Shown here piece by piece: positions 1-13,107 of a DNA stretch of 64,000 bases. Positions within the stretch are counted from its first letter, which is position 1. Every line of letters begins with the position of its first letter. Origin of the DNA: Conoideocrella luteorostrata (Eukaryota > Ascomycota > Sordariomycetes > Hypocreales > Clavicipitaceae); assembly GCA_032433595.1 (NCBI GenBank), contig JASWJB010000039.1, positions 62,001 through 126,000 on the forward strand, written 5' to 3'. The position numbers were made by a program, and so were the translations under genes. The notes below the pieces were generated by a model. It did not search any database and was not told where the DNA came from. It was given only the letters and a program-made list of their open reading frames with translations.

Positions 1-429
1 CTTTTAATTCGAACGCCCACCACAGATACAATTAAAGCTTATTATAAATAAAATCTATTACAGTACCTAAATAGCTATTTAAGCTATACAATAGTTTTGC
101 TTTTCTTGTTTTTGGTCGCTAATAAGTAATCTCTTGCGTAGTTAATGCTACCTCGATGGCTCAGTTAACCTGTCTCCCGCTTGAGGGGTTATAAGATATT
201 CTACGGAGACGGTGTAGCCCATGCTAGTTTTTGTGAGGACCACACCTTAACTCCGGGTCGAGATTCTGACATCCAGACTGAACCCCCCCCGCTTTAATAC
301 TAGTTAGTTACTCTGTCGAAAAACAGGGCATTTCTTATAATAAGCTTACTTCGTTCGTCTCTTGTTCCGCCCCTTTAATTTTGTCTCCCGTTTCTCCAGT
401 CCACGGTCTCTTCAATCACAGTCGGCACA
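1..429. other. AT-rich left edge and esterase upstream region
   Basis: No gene is visible. The first 130 bases are strongly AT-rich, with many TA steps and short TTAAGCT/AGCTATT-like words. That is the look of a repeat mutated by RIP (C-to-T in CpA contexts), though no mobile-element protein can be recognised. The remainder is ordinary-composition sequence before the carboxylesterase ATG and presumably holds its promoter. Confidence 0.4.
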
Positions 430-2280
<1,851 letters not shown>

Positions 2281-2558
2281 AGTAGTTATGCTAGTTATAT
2301 ATATATCACTGCGAAAATAATATAAGAAAGAAGATTTTGTATGTGGGTGGCGGATATGACTGGTAGTCCATGTGAATGCCGTTCAAACACAACGGAAATG
2401 AAGAAGGACAACATCTAAATGGTAAAATGAAAACAATGAAAAGGGATTCAACGAGAATCCTCGTTCCCAACATGATGCAATAATGTCATGATTGGCCGCC
2501 CGCACGCCCGCCAGCTCAAACTACTTTTATTTGCCGATGCTTTGTTGTCCACCATCTC

Positions 2559-5447
2559 TCACATCCTCAAGCTCCTCTTTCCCATCTCTCTTGCCTCCCT
2601 GTCCGGCGAAGGCAACAAGAATCCATCTGTATCGTACAGTCCCAAACTCTCCACGCTATCCCTGCATCCTGCCTTCTTCTCGCGGGCAATCAGATCAGCC
2701 ACGGGACCTTGCTTCAGCCTCCCTCCTCCATGAGAGGGCGACCCTGTCGGTGACGCGAACTGGGCTCTCGGCGTCGCAATCTTGAGCGGCCGAATCGGAC
2801 TCTGGCGTACCTCCCGCAGCCGAGGAAGGTCCTCCTGTTTTCCTCGCATGATGCCTAATCCCTGGTTCTCTTTGCCACGCTCTTTAACACTAGAAGACGG
2901 CTTCAGCACACCATCGCTCCTGGGTCGCTTGCTCCGAGACCCACCACTGGATGACGTTTTGCGCAGACTAATCATGGACTTGTGCTTTTTGGGGCTCACT
3001 TTCCCGATGTTGAGATAGTGTCTGCTCCCGATGGCACCTGCCTTGGGAACTTGTCGCGGAGGCACGACATTACCGCCGAAAATGGCAGGTAGAGTAGGGG
3101 AATCAGTGTCCCTCTCCTGAACGACGGTGGAAGCGATCGATGCGGCGCTGTAGGAACTCACAATGCTGTTCATTCTTCGCAGCTCCGCAATCGTCATGCT
3201 CAACGCCGGGGCGTCCTTTGTAGAACGGTTCGTCCCCCGACGGGTAGGCGAGCCGCTTGTGTTGACATGCTCAGGGGCAATTGAGTAGAATGAGCTAGAA
3301 TCGGAGACTTTGCGCTGTGCGGAACCGACGGTACCGTGAACAGACGGCCGTGGTGTGAGTGCCGTGGAGATGACAGAGCCGTCTGGTGCCGTAACGGTTG
3401 CCTGCGGCGGGAGAGGAAGAGCGCGTTTGTTGGCTCCATCACGTAGGAGCATAGACAAGAGTTCCTCCTCGCTGAATGGAGATGATGACAGATCCACGGG
3501 CTTTCCTTCGTCCTTGGTGGGTGTAAGGGGACTGGCAGTGGGAGATCGGCTGCGATCCGATCCGTTAATCCATTCCGGCTTTGGCGTCTCGCAGGAGGGT
3601 AAGGCTGTTGCATCAGAGTCTTGGCTGTGTACAGATGCGGAGGTGAAACTCGACTCGGAGGTGCTCTGTATAATCTGCATCTTTTCCATCCCCTGTTCAC
3701 CCTTTGGTCGAACAGCATCGGATTCGAGAGTTTGCGGTGGGCGCAGAATCATAGGTCGTGGCGGTTCGACTCGAAAGTCTACGCCACGTCCGGTACCGCC
3801 CTGTGCATTGGCTGAGATGGGTCGCAGCGGCTGAGAAATAGGCGACTCATTTCTTTTGGCGATCAGATGGCTTGGGCTCATGCTCTTGATGTGCCTCAGA
3901 GGACGAGGACCAGCTGGCTGTTCCTTCGAAGGGTACATGTATGGCTGAGCGGGTCTACGATCTACGAAAGGGTCTTCTTGGCCCGCTCCCATATTTCTCT
4001 CCAACGCTTTTCGTCGATGCTCCTCTTTCTGGAGGTTGTATTGTCGCTGGATCTCTTCTCCCTCGGTTTCGGGTTCACCGACGCTATAAAGCGTCGACAA
4101 CGAGCTAGAATGGTCGCTGTCGACGGATCCTCTTCGCTGTGGGCTTCTTTGCTGAACGATGCGTTGTGGACTCCTCTTGAGGTTTCGATCAGGGCTCTGG
4201 CTCGGTGTGCGCAATGGGCTCTCCAGACCAGGGCCACTGGGTGGGAGAACCTGGTTGCCTTGGGGCTCCCATTCTCGCCCCCGAAGACGGCTGGGGCTAG
4301 CCGTGCCTCCAGGCAATTCCAGCTGTTCAGTAGCTTCAGCTAGTAAACTATTCGCAGCACTGCCAATAGAGGTCACTGAAGCCTGCGTTGACGAGGTTTT
4401 CATGTTACCGACCTTATGAGGGCTGGGCGTTCCCTCATTCTGTCGCCCAGTACCACGGGTCGATATCGATCGGCGACTATGCGGTGTCTTTGTAGGAGAT
4501 CCACGATTCGGCGACGATTGAGGCGTGTTCTTGACGGGAGATCGGCTAGATCCCTCCCGAAGGCGCTGATCAGTTGAGCGCAATATGTCCCTCAATCCCA
4601 TATCTGCCATTGTAATGGATGGTCGAACATGAGCCTGGGCAGGCTTCCGAACAGCAGACTGCCGACCTCGAGGAACATCGTCCTGAGATCGGAAACTCGG
4701 TGTGGACTGGCTATTCTGAATAGTATTTCCATCGTGACGTTTCTGTACATGAAGATCCTGCTGCTGTTGAGGTTGGTGATGGTGTCCATGGCATGGCTGA
4801 TTGTACGACTGCTGCTCTTGCTGCTGCTGCTGCTGCTTCCGATATTCCTCGTAGTACGGCTGCTGTGAAAGCTGCGGTTTCATATGCGCCTCAGCCATCT
4901 CATTTCCACTTCCACTTCCACTTCCGTTTCCATTTCCATACTCAATGTTTGCCTGCTCGGCAGCACCAAGACTCAGCGCACTCGGAGCCTGTCCAAACCA
5001 GCTATCTCTTGCAAACCAGCCCTCATCCGCTTCCTTGTTTACCTGCGGTCCATGGAAGTCGTCTCCACTGACCCAACTTCTCCTATCATACCACTTCTTG
5101 CTGGGTGTTCTGAAGAAATTGAAGCTGTTATACGATGGCATCGGAGGCAAAGGCGGGATGGCAGGCAGCGTAAGTGAAAATCGGCTCGAGAAGCGGCTTG
5201 AGAATCCACTGACCGCAGATTCCGTCATGAGAAGAGGTCGTTTCGTCAGGCGAGTTTGCGAGTATTCGTCGGGGATGGTGTATGCCCTTGCGGTCGGCTT
5301 CTTCTGGCGGATTTTGATCCTCCAGGCCATCAACAGCCCAACGGTCGTGAAAAGCAGAATACCACCGCATAGAGCAATAGCCAGCAGCACGCCTAAGCTC
5401 AACCCGCCCGTGTCGCCGTCCCTCCTCACAACTTCGGAAGTTTCCAT
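2559..5447 (-). CDS. Single-pass membrane protein with long Ser/Pro-rich tail
   Basis: One uninterrupted frame of 962 residues. After about 18 polar residues comes one strong membrane segment (about residues 19-43) followed by a basic RIKIRQKK stop-transfer patch, so the N-terminus is probably outside and some 900 residues are cytoplasmic. The tail is low in complexity: a Phe/Pro cluster (about 85-115), a GSGSGSGN repeat, glutamine runs with a GHHH patch (about 205-235), then long Ser/Thr/Pro/Arg stretches with many SP/TP sites (SPVK, SPQR, SPTK types) that look like proline-directed kinase targets. No enzymatic domain is recognisable. The architecture resembles fungal membrane sensors or scaffolds in general terms only; I do not assign a function. 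Its 3' end converges with the carboxylesterase. Confidence 0.75.
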   Translation of the reverse strand: METSEVVRRDGDTGGLSLGVLLAIALCGGILLFTTVGLLMAWRIKIRQKKPTARAYTIPDEYSQTRLTKRPLLMTESAVSGFSSRFSSRFSLTLPAIPPLPPMPSYNSFNFFRTPSKKWYDRRSWVSGDDFHGPQVNKEADEGWFARDSWFGQAPSALSLGAAEQANIEYGNGNGSGSGSGNEMAEAHMKPQLSQQPYYEEYRKQQQQQQEQQSYNQPCHGHHHQPQQQQDLHVQKRHDGNTIQNSQSTPSFRSQDDVPRGRQSAVRKPAQAHVRPSITMADMGLRDILRSTDQRLREGSSRSPVKNTPQSSPNRGSPTKTPHSRRSISTRGTGRQNEGTPSPHKVGNMKTSSTQASVTSIGSAANSLLAEATEQLELPGGTASPSRLRGREWEPQGNQVLPPSGPGLESPLRTPSQSPDRNLKRSPQRIVQQRSPQRRGSVDSDHSSSLSTLYSVGEPETEGEEIQRQYNLQKEEHRRKALERNMGAGQEDPFVDRRPAQPYMYPSKEQPAGPRPLRHIKSMSPSHLIAKRNESPISQPLRPISANAQGGTGRGVDFRVEPPRPMILRPPQTLESDAVRPKGEQGMEKMQIIQSTSESSFTSASVHSQDSDATALPSCETPKPEWINGSDRSRSPTASPLTPTKDEGKPVDLSSSPFSEEELLSMLLRDGANKRALPLPPQATVTAPDGSVISTALTPRPSVHGTVGSAQRKVSDSSSFYSIAPEHVNTSGSPTRRGTNRSTKDAPALSMTIAELRRMNSIVSSYSAASIASTVVQERDTDSPTLPAIFGGNVVPPRQVPKAGAIGSRHYLNIGKVSPKKHKSMISLRKTSSSGGSRSKRPRSDGVLKPSSSVKERGKENQGLGIMRGKQEDLPRLREVRQSPIRPLKIATPRAQFASPTGSPSHGGGRLKQGPVADLIAREKKAGCRDSVESLGLYDTDGFLLPSPDREAREMGKRSLRM

Positions 5448-6275
5448 ATTGAAAACTTTTTTTGGTTGCTATGATCCGCTTTGGGGCATTGAAGTCTATT
5501 CGTTCTAGGCTTCTTCTTATCCGGCGAAACCTGAGGATCTCGCTGCCCCTTACTGCAAGTTTCGTCCAAGTATGCCGAGGTGTACGCGGTTAGTTGGTGG
5601 GTTGACAAAACGGCATGATAATGGCTGCATGGGATTTGAAATCAATTTGAGAAATTCTTCGTAAACAATAGCCCTGCCGCCCATGATAGGTTGTTGGTGT
5701 CGTCCCACTGCAATATCTAATGGAATGTGTTGCCAGCGTAACCTCATTCCAACAGTCGTATTGCATGGCGAATTGCGGGACCTACGTACAACGGCATGGT
5801 GAGACATCCAGTTCGTTTCATTCAGCAATTCATAAATGGGTTTAGATAAGGACTATAGGCATGATCTTCCCATCTAACTACGTGAACCTTACTGCATGAG
5901 GTTGGGAAACTATTGGAGGCACTTGGCAACACTGCGCGACATAGAAGTCGAATGTCTCTGATACGCCAAGATGCGGGTAACGAGGATTCTTCATCAATGA
6001 CCACGCGGTGCTCACATGCTTTACACGATTGTTTTTGGGCACGTTGCTATGTTTTAAACCCCTATAGTTACGAACGAAGAAACTGCGTAGCATCTCCTAT
6101 GAAATGAGAAAAAGTGAAGCCAAATATGCTGTCAATCATGCAACACGAATTCTTAACCGGTATCTCTGGAACCCGCCAAGATGGCAAGAATTTCCCGTCC
6201 CAAGAAAAAAAGAAACGAAATAAGTCAAATCAGCAACGTTATTTTGTGACTAGTATTTTTTTCTAGTTTGCTTCG
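5448..6275. other. Intergenic region, no gene seen
   Basis: Contains the promoter of the 962-residue membrane protein and the 3' flank of the DUF1996 gene. Only short overlapping frames (60-92 codons) without recognisable similarity occur here. No RNA gene or repeat is seen. Confidence 0.5.
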
Positions 6276-8086
6276 TCAAAATTTGCCGTGAGCATGGGCG
6301 TGGTGGGCGACGTGGCGTCGGTGCTTGTGTCCTACCGCGGGAGTAGCAGCAGCTGTTGGTGAGCCATCGTCTTCCGTCACTGTAACGAACGACTCCTCCC
6401 AGAGAACCTTGGTGACCTGGTTGCCATTGGTGATGTACTGGGTGCTGAAGAAGCTTGGATCGGCGGATGGTGGCGCAGGAGCGGTAGTAGGCTTTACGTC
6501 CAAGGCTGCAGGGGCGACAACTGGAGCAATCGTGGGCTTCGGTTGAGCAACGGAGGAATGGCTGTTCTGTTTGAAGACCTGTCCAGGGAGAGGAGCTGCC
6601 GGCGTGGATGCCTTCTCACCGGGGCGGTACGTAAGAGTCGGGGCAGATGTTTCCTTGGTGGAGGAAGGTGGCGGAGCAGGCTTTTTCTTGTTTCCGTGAT
6701 CATGATCCTCAGCAGCACCACCAACACTAATATCTCCTGGCAGCTTATTCATGGGTCCAAGGACGTTCTCGCCAGACAAAACCTGGGGCAACGACTTCTT
6801 GACTTTACAAGACGTGGCTTCACCTTCGTCAACGACATTGAACAAAGGACAATCCTGGATGCGGCCAGAAGGATTGGTACAAGTGTCGACAGCCTGCTGG
6901 AGGAATTTTGAATCCCAGCCAGTGATGAAATCACCATGATAGGCATAGCCTGGTCATGTCAGTAAACAAGTAAAACAAAAAAATGTTCCTTGCCATTGAA
7001 TAGATGGGACGTGGAGCTCACCAGAAGTATCACCGTTGGAAAGAACGAAGCGCCCATTGCGGTTCTTGAATGCAGCTGTGTTCCAGATTGTCTCGAAGAG
7101 CATGCTGGGCAGTCGCACAGGGTGGGTAGGGGGGCAGCTGCCTGTCATAACGAGATCAGGAAAAGCCACATGGTCCTTGTGGTTATCGCTGTCCATGTTT
7201 TTGCCGTCCCAGCAGGAGGGAAACATGAGCTCGAATCGTAAGCCGTCAGTGCAGTGTTGGTCAAGATACGTCTTTTCTGGGAGGAAGTGGCGATACAAGG
7301 TCCCTTCGGGGTTCTTCTGGTAATTCAGGCAGTTGTACCCAATAGCACGCTGCGCCAGATCTTCCTGCTTGGTCTGCCCAAGAGAAGCCCATTGCGACTT
7401 AGGCGGATCGGGCTGGCTTGGGTCACCAACGGTGTATGATCGTCTATCGTTGCTTCCAGAGATCATCTGAAAGCCCTCAGGGAAGGCGGTGATGTTGTCT
7501 CCATAGAGAAGATAGTATCTGGTGAAGGGATCAGCTCATGTCTCAACTGCATCCAAGGTTCTGCAAGGCATTAGGAACAGAGCACTTACGCAAGCATACC
7601 GCCAACCTGGGGAACAAGTTCAACCTTCTTGGTCCCGGCATCTTCAAAGTAGATAGCAGGGGTCCAGTAGGCAGACTTGTCCTGTGTTACCCGGCATGAA
7701 GTGCAGTCACCATCCATGAGGTCAGAGGTGCGAGAGTTCATAGAGAACGCTATTAGCCGCGAAGGTTAGTAGGCATCTTGTGGATTATTAACATAGTCTT
7801 CCCCAGACTCCCATCTTCTGAACGTGATTCGTCACAACGCAGAACGGTACATAAACCATATTTACTGCGCAAAGATCCAACCACACGACGGTAAATCCCT
7901 CGACATCTTAAAAGAAAACAGAAACCTACCAGAAGATCCATGAACAGAATGTGCGTGCGGAGAAGTCTCGTCCGGGTTAACGATAGGATCAATTCGAGCA
8001 AGACTAACACGACCAGGGCATTCCATGCGCCAAAAGGCGTTGGCGCCCGCAATCAGGCCAGCAGACAAGGCCACGGATCTAAACAT
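6276..8086 (-). CDS. Secreted DUF1996 domain protein
   Basis: Four exons read on the minus strand: 8086-7930, 7749-7590, 7518-7022 and 6949-6276, about 495 residues. The first 16-18 residues are a signal peptide ending before FWRMECPGR, the conserved start of DUF1996. Further family marks are ARIDPIVNP, HAHSVHGSSA (split by intron 1), DLMDGDCTSC, WTPAIYFED, YYLLYGDNI, CPPTHPVRLP and GYAYHGDFITGWD, with conserved cysteines (CTNPSGRIQDC). The domain fills about residues 18-330. The last 170 residues are a Pro/Ala/Thr-rich tail ending in a His-rich segment. Introns are 180, 71 and 72 nt. DUF1996 proteins are secreted or wall-associated fungal proteins without an established activity. The His-rich end could bind metal, but that is only inference. 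Confidence 0.88.
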
Positions 8087-10784
8087 GGCGAAGATTTGAC
8101 AGACGACTATCGATGAGATCCGTGACTTCGGTATACGAGAATTGTACTTAAGGAGTGGACGACGCAACAAGGCTGTCTGAGCGAATGTGTCAGTGTATAC
8201 TGTCAGTGAAAAGTGCCAAGATTCGATAGCCGGTTAACTTGAAGGGTGTTTAGGAATAAAAGCCAGAGCATGCAAATACGTCCGTCAAGTGGTAGACGGC
8301 GACGGGATGGGCGAGCAGGTGAGAGCAGGTGCGAGGCCACAGACCAACTGCACGCAGGTGCAGCTGTAACAAGCGACTTCCCGCCGTGACAGATAATCCA
8401 TCTGATATATCAGTTCGGGAAGTTGAGCCATCCAGTCCCCGCACCTACACAGCTGCGAAGTAAGGCCAGTCAGTGTAGGCAGAGACTGGTTGATGCACTT
8501 GCAGTGAATACACACTCAGATTCCTCGCCGCCACCAATCAGGCCAATAATGTAACAAATTCATCATTTCAGTTTCGCTCTTGTCAATGTCCAATTCACCC
8601 CTCCCCGGTAGTGCGTATAAGTTGCAGAAGATGAACCATTGTCGACGTTGCTTACCGAACACTCGTTTAATGTGGTGTAATTTCAATGACTGCTTGGACA
8701 CTTCCTGCAGTCGAAGTAAATCGCAAAAGAGAAAGAAACTGAATTCCCAGATGGTTCTTTCTGGAAGGAGACTTCTCCAAATAGCCAATACAATATCCCT
8801 ATCCACCTTTGAGAATGGAGGCGACGCATCTCCCAGCCCCGCCGTCGCGCCGAGACTTCGAATTCCAGTGAGAGGCACTACGTCAGGCGCTCTACCATTA
8901 TTGACCCGCCTTACAACGCGTAGAATAGCTCGTGCCCGGAGCATGGTTGGTACGGTGAATAAGCTGAATTGCCCTTCTGGGTAAGTTTTTCGGTATCCGT
9001 ATGGTCAGGACGTGGCCGTGGTGACGAGGGTTGTCAAGGACTCGGTCCTTCGCGGGTACACTTCAGCTACCGTTGGCATACGCGATCAAGCGATCATGAT
9101 GAGTAGCGCTCACTTGAGCCCGTGCAACAGAAGAGACTCTAGGTTCTGTGTTGCATAATTCTTGCTCCAAATCTACTTGGACTGTAGATGTCGACGGTCG
9201 CAGTTCGTCGAGGCATCATTGCGAATATCGTGTGGCTAGTCCTCGGCTTCTGAGTCGAGCGGGCGGGCAACGACAATGGTTGTACGTCTCTCGAAGGAAT
9301 AAAACAAGAATATCGCCGCGCATTCTTACCTAAATATAGAGATACCAAATCACGAAGGCCAAAACCTACAGAAACGAAGTATCAAAAAGTATCTGGGGAA
9401 GAAAAGGAGTAAAAAGGAGAGTAATGAACCTAAAGAGCGCAAATGGTCGGGAAGATGTAAGTAAGGAACGTCAGACTACCGAAGGGCTTTCACATAATAC
9501 CAAAAGAGAGAAGGGCCAAATTTTGAAGGAAGGGAACGGTCAAGAGGGAAAAGGAACAGAATTAACCACACAAGATTCGGTGGGGATACACGGATATCGT
9601 GCTGCCCAGGCCGTTCGAAGACGACAGTAATTACTACGGAGCGCACTTCTCCATTATCCGTACGGGAAGATGGGACGACGTCCGCCAGAAAGCCTCAGGT
9701 GTATGTCCCAGACTCCAGTGCTAAATTACTGCAGTTCCAAGGGTCAGCGAACATGTATTGTACTAGTAATACTGGGCACCCAAGCACAGCACACCAGTTC
9801 GTCGGACACTCAACGACAAAAATGATGGGCAGCATGCGACACGACCCCTGGACAGATGCATATTTGGCCAACTTCACTTGCACAAAAAGTAGTTAGTACT
9901 TGGACTACACACATGTATCAGAGAGTGTGCAAAGTACAAGATACGACTCGCTCATCAACAAAGAAAGGGAGGTCGCGAAGATCAATCCCAGGGGTTCGAA
10001 GGGATGGTATTGGTGAAAACCTGATTGGGCAAATGATTTACCAATTGTAGCGACTAGCCAGCGACTAGGCCAGTAGGCGTGCTCGGCAAGGGGTTGCTGT
10101 CTTCGTGCTGGGATGGGCTGTGCTGGGCTGGCAGCTGGCTGGCTGGCTGGGGTGGACAAGGATCAATCTCAGCAGCCCCCAGACGGCCATTGTTCGCACG
10201 CTGCTCTGCGCCTTCCTCGTTGGAATCCCACCTTGGGAGGGCTTTGGGGCCCGACTCTTGGGGGATTTTAATTGAATTCCCCACCATTACTTGCTGGGCG
10301 AACGGACGTGCAACTGTCTATCTAGACGTGGTCGCCCGAGCGAGGCCCTAAAGCAACAAGATGAAACAGCTCGACTAGGTCGTATTTCAAAAATCGATAG
10401 TTGTGGTTTGGAAGGAATTCATGTCCTTGTGCTCCTGCCTCGCTGCGTTCTTTGTTCTACCCCAACAGCGTTGTCCAAGTACGAGATAGTTTCGTAATAG
10501 CGGAATTCGCCTGGCCTACTCCCTGTGCATAATCGTGTACTTGTATTGCTCACCTCCACCTCGTGGTTGGCAGCATCGCCCTCGTCAGACAATGGCGCAA
10601 GGATTGAAGGGCGGCTATTTTCATGACGCAACTGTGGGGCGTCGCCCCTGCCGATTACCACTGTGGTAGTGGACTAGTCGAAACTACCGGGCTCTGGCTG
10701 CTGGTACCTGGCGGAAGGCTCAGGCGAATTCAAAAGGGTCATGTGCAGAATATTCTGCGGCTTGGGATTTTGGCTAGAGTCTGA

Positions 10785-11762
10785 TACGGAGTAGACGTTT
10801 TCAGTTCTCTCGCATGCTTCTAGACCGCCAAGACAGCTTGGGCGTCCATCGAAATAGCGCAGCAAGGTCATGGTTGAGTCGGCTTATTTGAGGAACAATG
10901 AATATCAGGGGCGCAGCGGGGATCGAAACCCCCACTTTATTCCCCGGACTTGAAACCGGACTGAGACGGGGATCTTGGCCAATCCAGAATAGACGCGGCG
11001 GTCTGCAGTTTTCGCGTAACAGTGAGAATACGCCCAGGTTTTCTTCCGGCGTGGCTTCTTTGTTCAGGCATTCCTATTGTACGGAGTACAATACAGGGGG
11101 CCCTATGTGCTCGTGAAGAAGTCCCACCGGGTGGGTGGTGCGAGTAGTAGGTTGCCATGCATGTACGAAGATAGCTCATCTGGTATTTTCGCCTCACACC
11201 TGCACTATTGACCAATAAATATCGAACAAGCCCTCAATGCACGACACAGTCCACGGGATTCAACGTACAGGTGCAGGTCACACCCAATGCGACCAGCACG
11301 CCGATCGTCTTTGTTTCGGTTCACCGGTGAGCTTCCAAGTCCTTGGATTCTACGCGCGGCATGACGGAGCAATTTAAAGTGTGTTTTATTGTACGAACGG
11401 AGTACTCCGTAGTCGTACAGCAATTATCGTGGGCTCCATTTCTGTGCCATCCTGAGCATTGTCTTGGAACACTACCTCCTGTTTTGTAGTACAGTAGGAA
11501 TTGCTTTATCAGTCTCTCCGCTGCTGTGCAAATTTTATTGCGTCTTTGTTGTGCGAGACAACTCCTCACCGCCGCCGGCAACTAAGACTGCCTCTTCCCG
11601 TCATGCCCCAATGAACAGACCCGTCTATTATGCACGCGCTCCTCCACCTACTACAAGCATTGGCCTGTTTCCTGGAGAGTGTCATCCGAACTTGTGTTAT
11701 GCAGTGTGAAATTCAATAACGAATGAGGAGGACTCGTTGGCGGCGTTCTACGATACTCCGTA
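10785..11762. repeat. Cluster of four TACTCCGTA / TACGGAGTA motifs
   Basis: Exact 9-mers on one strand or the other start at 10785, 11080, 11403 and 11754. The 11403 copy sits inside a perfect 12-bp palindrome, CGGAGTACTCCG, at 11398-11409. Other exact copies in the window start at 34017, 48379 and 54758. None lies in a functional coding exon. The motif could be a protein-binding site or a scrap of a dispersed repeat; the sequence does not decide. Confidence 0.55.
10905..10998 (-). pseudogene. tRNA-like relic, possibly tRNA-Leu(CAA)/Ser type
   Basis: On the minus strand there is an A-box-like TTGGCCAAGAT, a CCGG/CCGG stem enclosing TTTCAAGT, and a B-box-like GGGTTTCGATCCCC in the right order and spacing for a long-variable-arm tRNA. 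The T-loop has one extra T and the 5' acceptor strand does not pair with the apparent 3' strand GCTGCGC. I therefore read it as a decayed tRNA or tRNA-derived element, not a working gene. Confidence 0.3.
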
Positions 11763-13107
11763 CATGCACAGAGATCTCTAGATGCGTTGGGCTTTTCTTT
11801 TTTTGCTGTGCAGAGCATCGGCTTGTACCTGAGTGGCTTGCATAAGTGCCCGTCCCGGCGAAGTGCTGACTGCCAGCCACCTGCCAGGTGCGGTAAATAG
11901 CGATCAACAAAGTAAATGAGGCCGACTCTTGGCGACTGACACGCAAATTAGAAATTGGTCCACTTGGATATCCAATTAAGGAGAAGGAGGAAATTACATA
12001 ACTTTTGGTGGGGCAATGCTGTGTTTTTGAAGTTGATCCGAACCACAACATTGCCGTAGTGCCGCTATCTGGACTGCTAACGACGTCATTTGCCATAGCG
12101 TGGGAAACATGATGGGACAGCATCGTATTCAGTACTCCTTACCTTGAGCAGAATATTTCGTATTTCGTAGGCCAGCGCAATCCAAGCTCGCACGGAGCGC
12201 TCTCCTAACTGCGGCCGGTTAGCCAATCTGAACGTCGTGGTGGAATGTCAAGCGATCTACTCACGGTACGCTGCTCCGCACCAAGAGCGACTAATATGTT
12301 TGTGGTATCGTGCTTGAGTGCGGATGAATACGACAAGGACAGGGTTGAACATTTGCTTATGTGATTTTATAATATTTTTCGCCTTCTGATAAAATCTGAT
12401 TGATATTATCATATGTCATCAATGTTATATGCCGGGAAATCTCCCGGGTCCTGTCTTATGCTCAAGAGACGAGTGGAGGCAATAATGTACTTGACACAGG
12501 TTGATTATCTGAAGTGCTCACACCTATTATGAACATTAAACTCGTCACTTACTGCAGCAGCAATAACGTAATAGGTTAGTGTATTTGATACGGGATGCAC
12601 CTTGTGGCCGTAAAACATTTGAGAGAAAATCAAGACCGCTCTGCAGGGTAGCTTACTTGTGACAAACGTTTCTCTTTATTTTCCACCGGCTATTAGGTCA
12701 ACTTGACTTGCTGGCATTCCGCAAGATAGGTTTGATTCGAATAATGTTAAAAGACTAGAAGAGAAATATGTAAGAATTTTTATTGTTTAAAGTTATTTGA
12801 TTTTGATTCGTAAGTATAACTGAGCATAAAACTTTTGTAATTGACACTGTAGCGGTCAGCTAAAGTCGCAGCTTGCTTCGTTCTGATTGGTCATGTGACG
12901 AGTGTGCCCCACACCTATGCATCTCGGCGCAAGCCATCATAGCCCGCGGCCACGCGACAGTCCCTCCTCATTGACTAGAGTTACTTGACAGCAACACGGG
13001 CACTGGCGAGCATGCGGTAACTGCCAGACAGCTGCCCGAACGATGCATTGAATAGGCAATACCTCGGCAATGATTGATGATAAATATTTCTTTACGACCT
13101 CTTCACG

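Larger units (their letters stand above)
8087..13107. other. Five-kilobase intergenic stretch
   Basis: The largest gene-free region in the core part of the window. The longest open frames (142 codons minus at 8944-8516, 136 codons minus at 12123-11713, 134 codons plus at 8580-8984) overlap one another on opposite strands, show no domain and have no supporting splice structure. It contains a tRNA-like relic near 10.9 kb, a small GCTG tandem at 10134-10150, and four of the seven TACTCCGTA motifs found in the window. It lies between the divergent DUF1996 and auxilin-like genes, so both promoters are here. The interval 12340-12860 is AT-rich. Confidence 0.5.

Noticed and set aside
8516..8984. Two overlapping 134- and 142-codon frames on opposite strands
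   Set aside because: No family features, no splice context, and they shadow each other; treated as chance frames.
10134..10150. GCTG tandem considered as a regulatory element
   Set aside because: Only about four short units; low-complexity sequence without further support.
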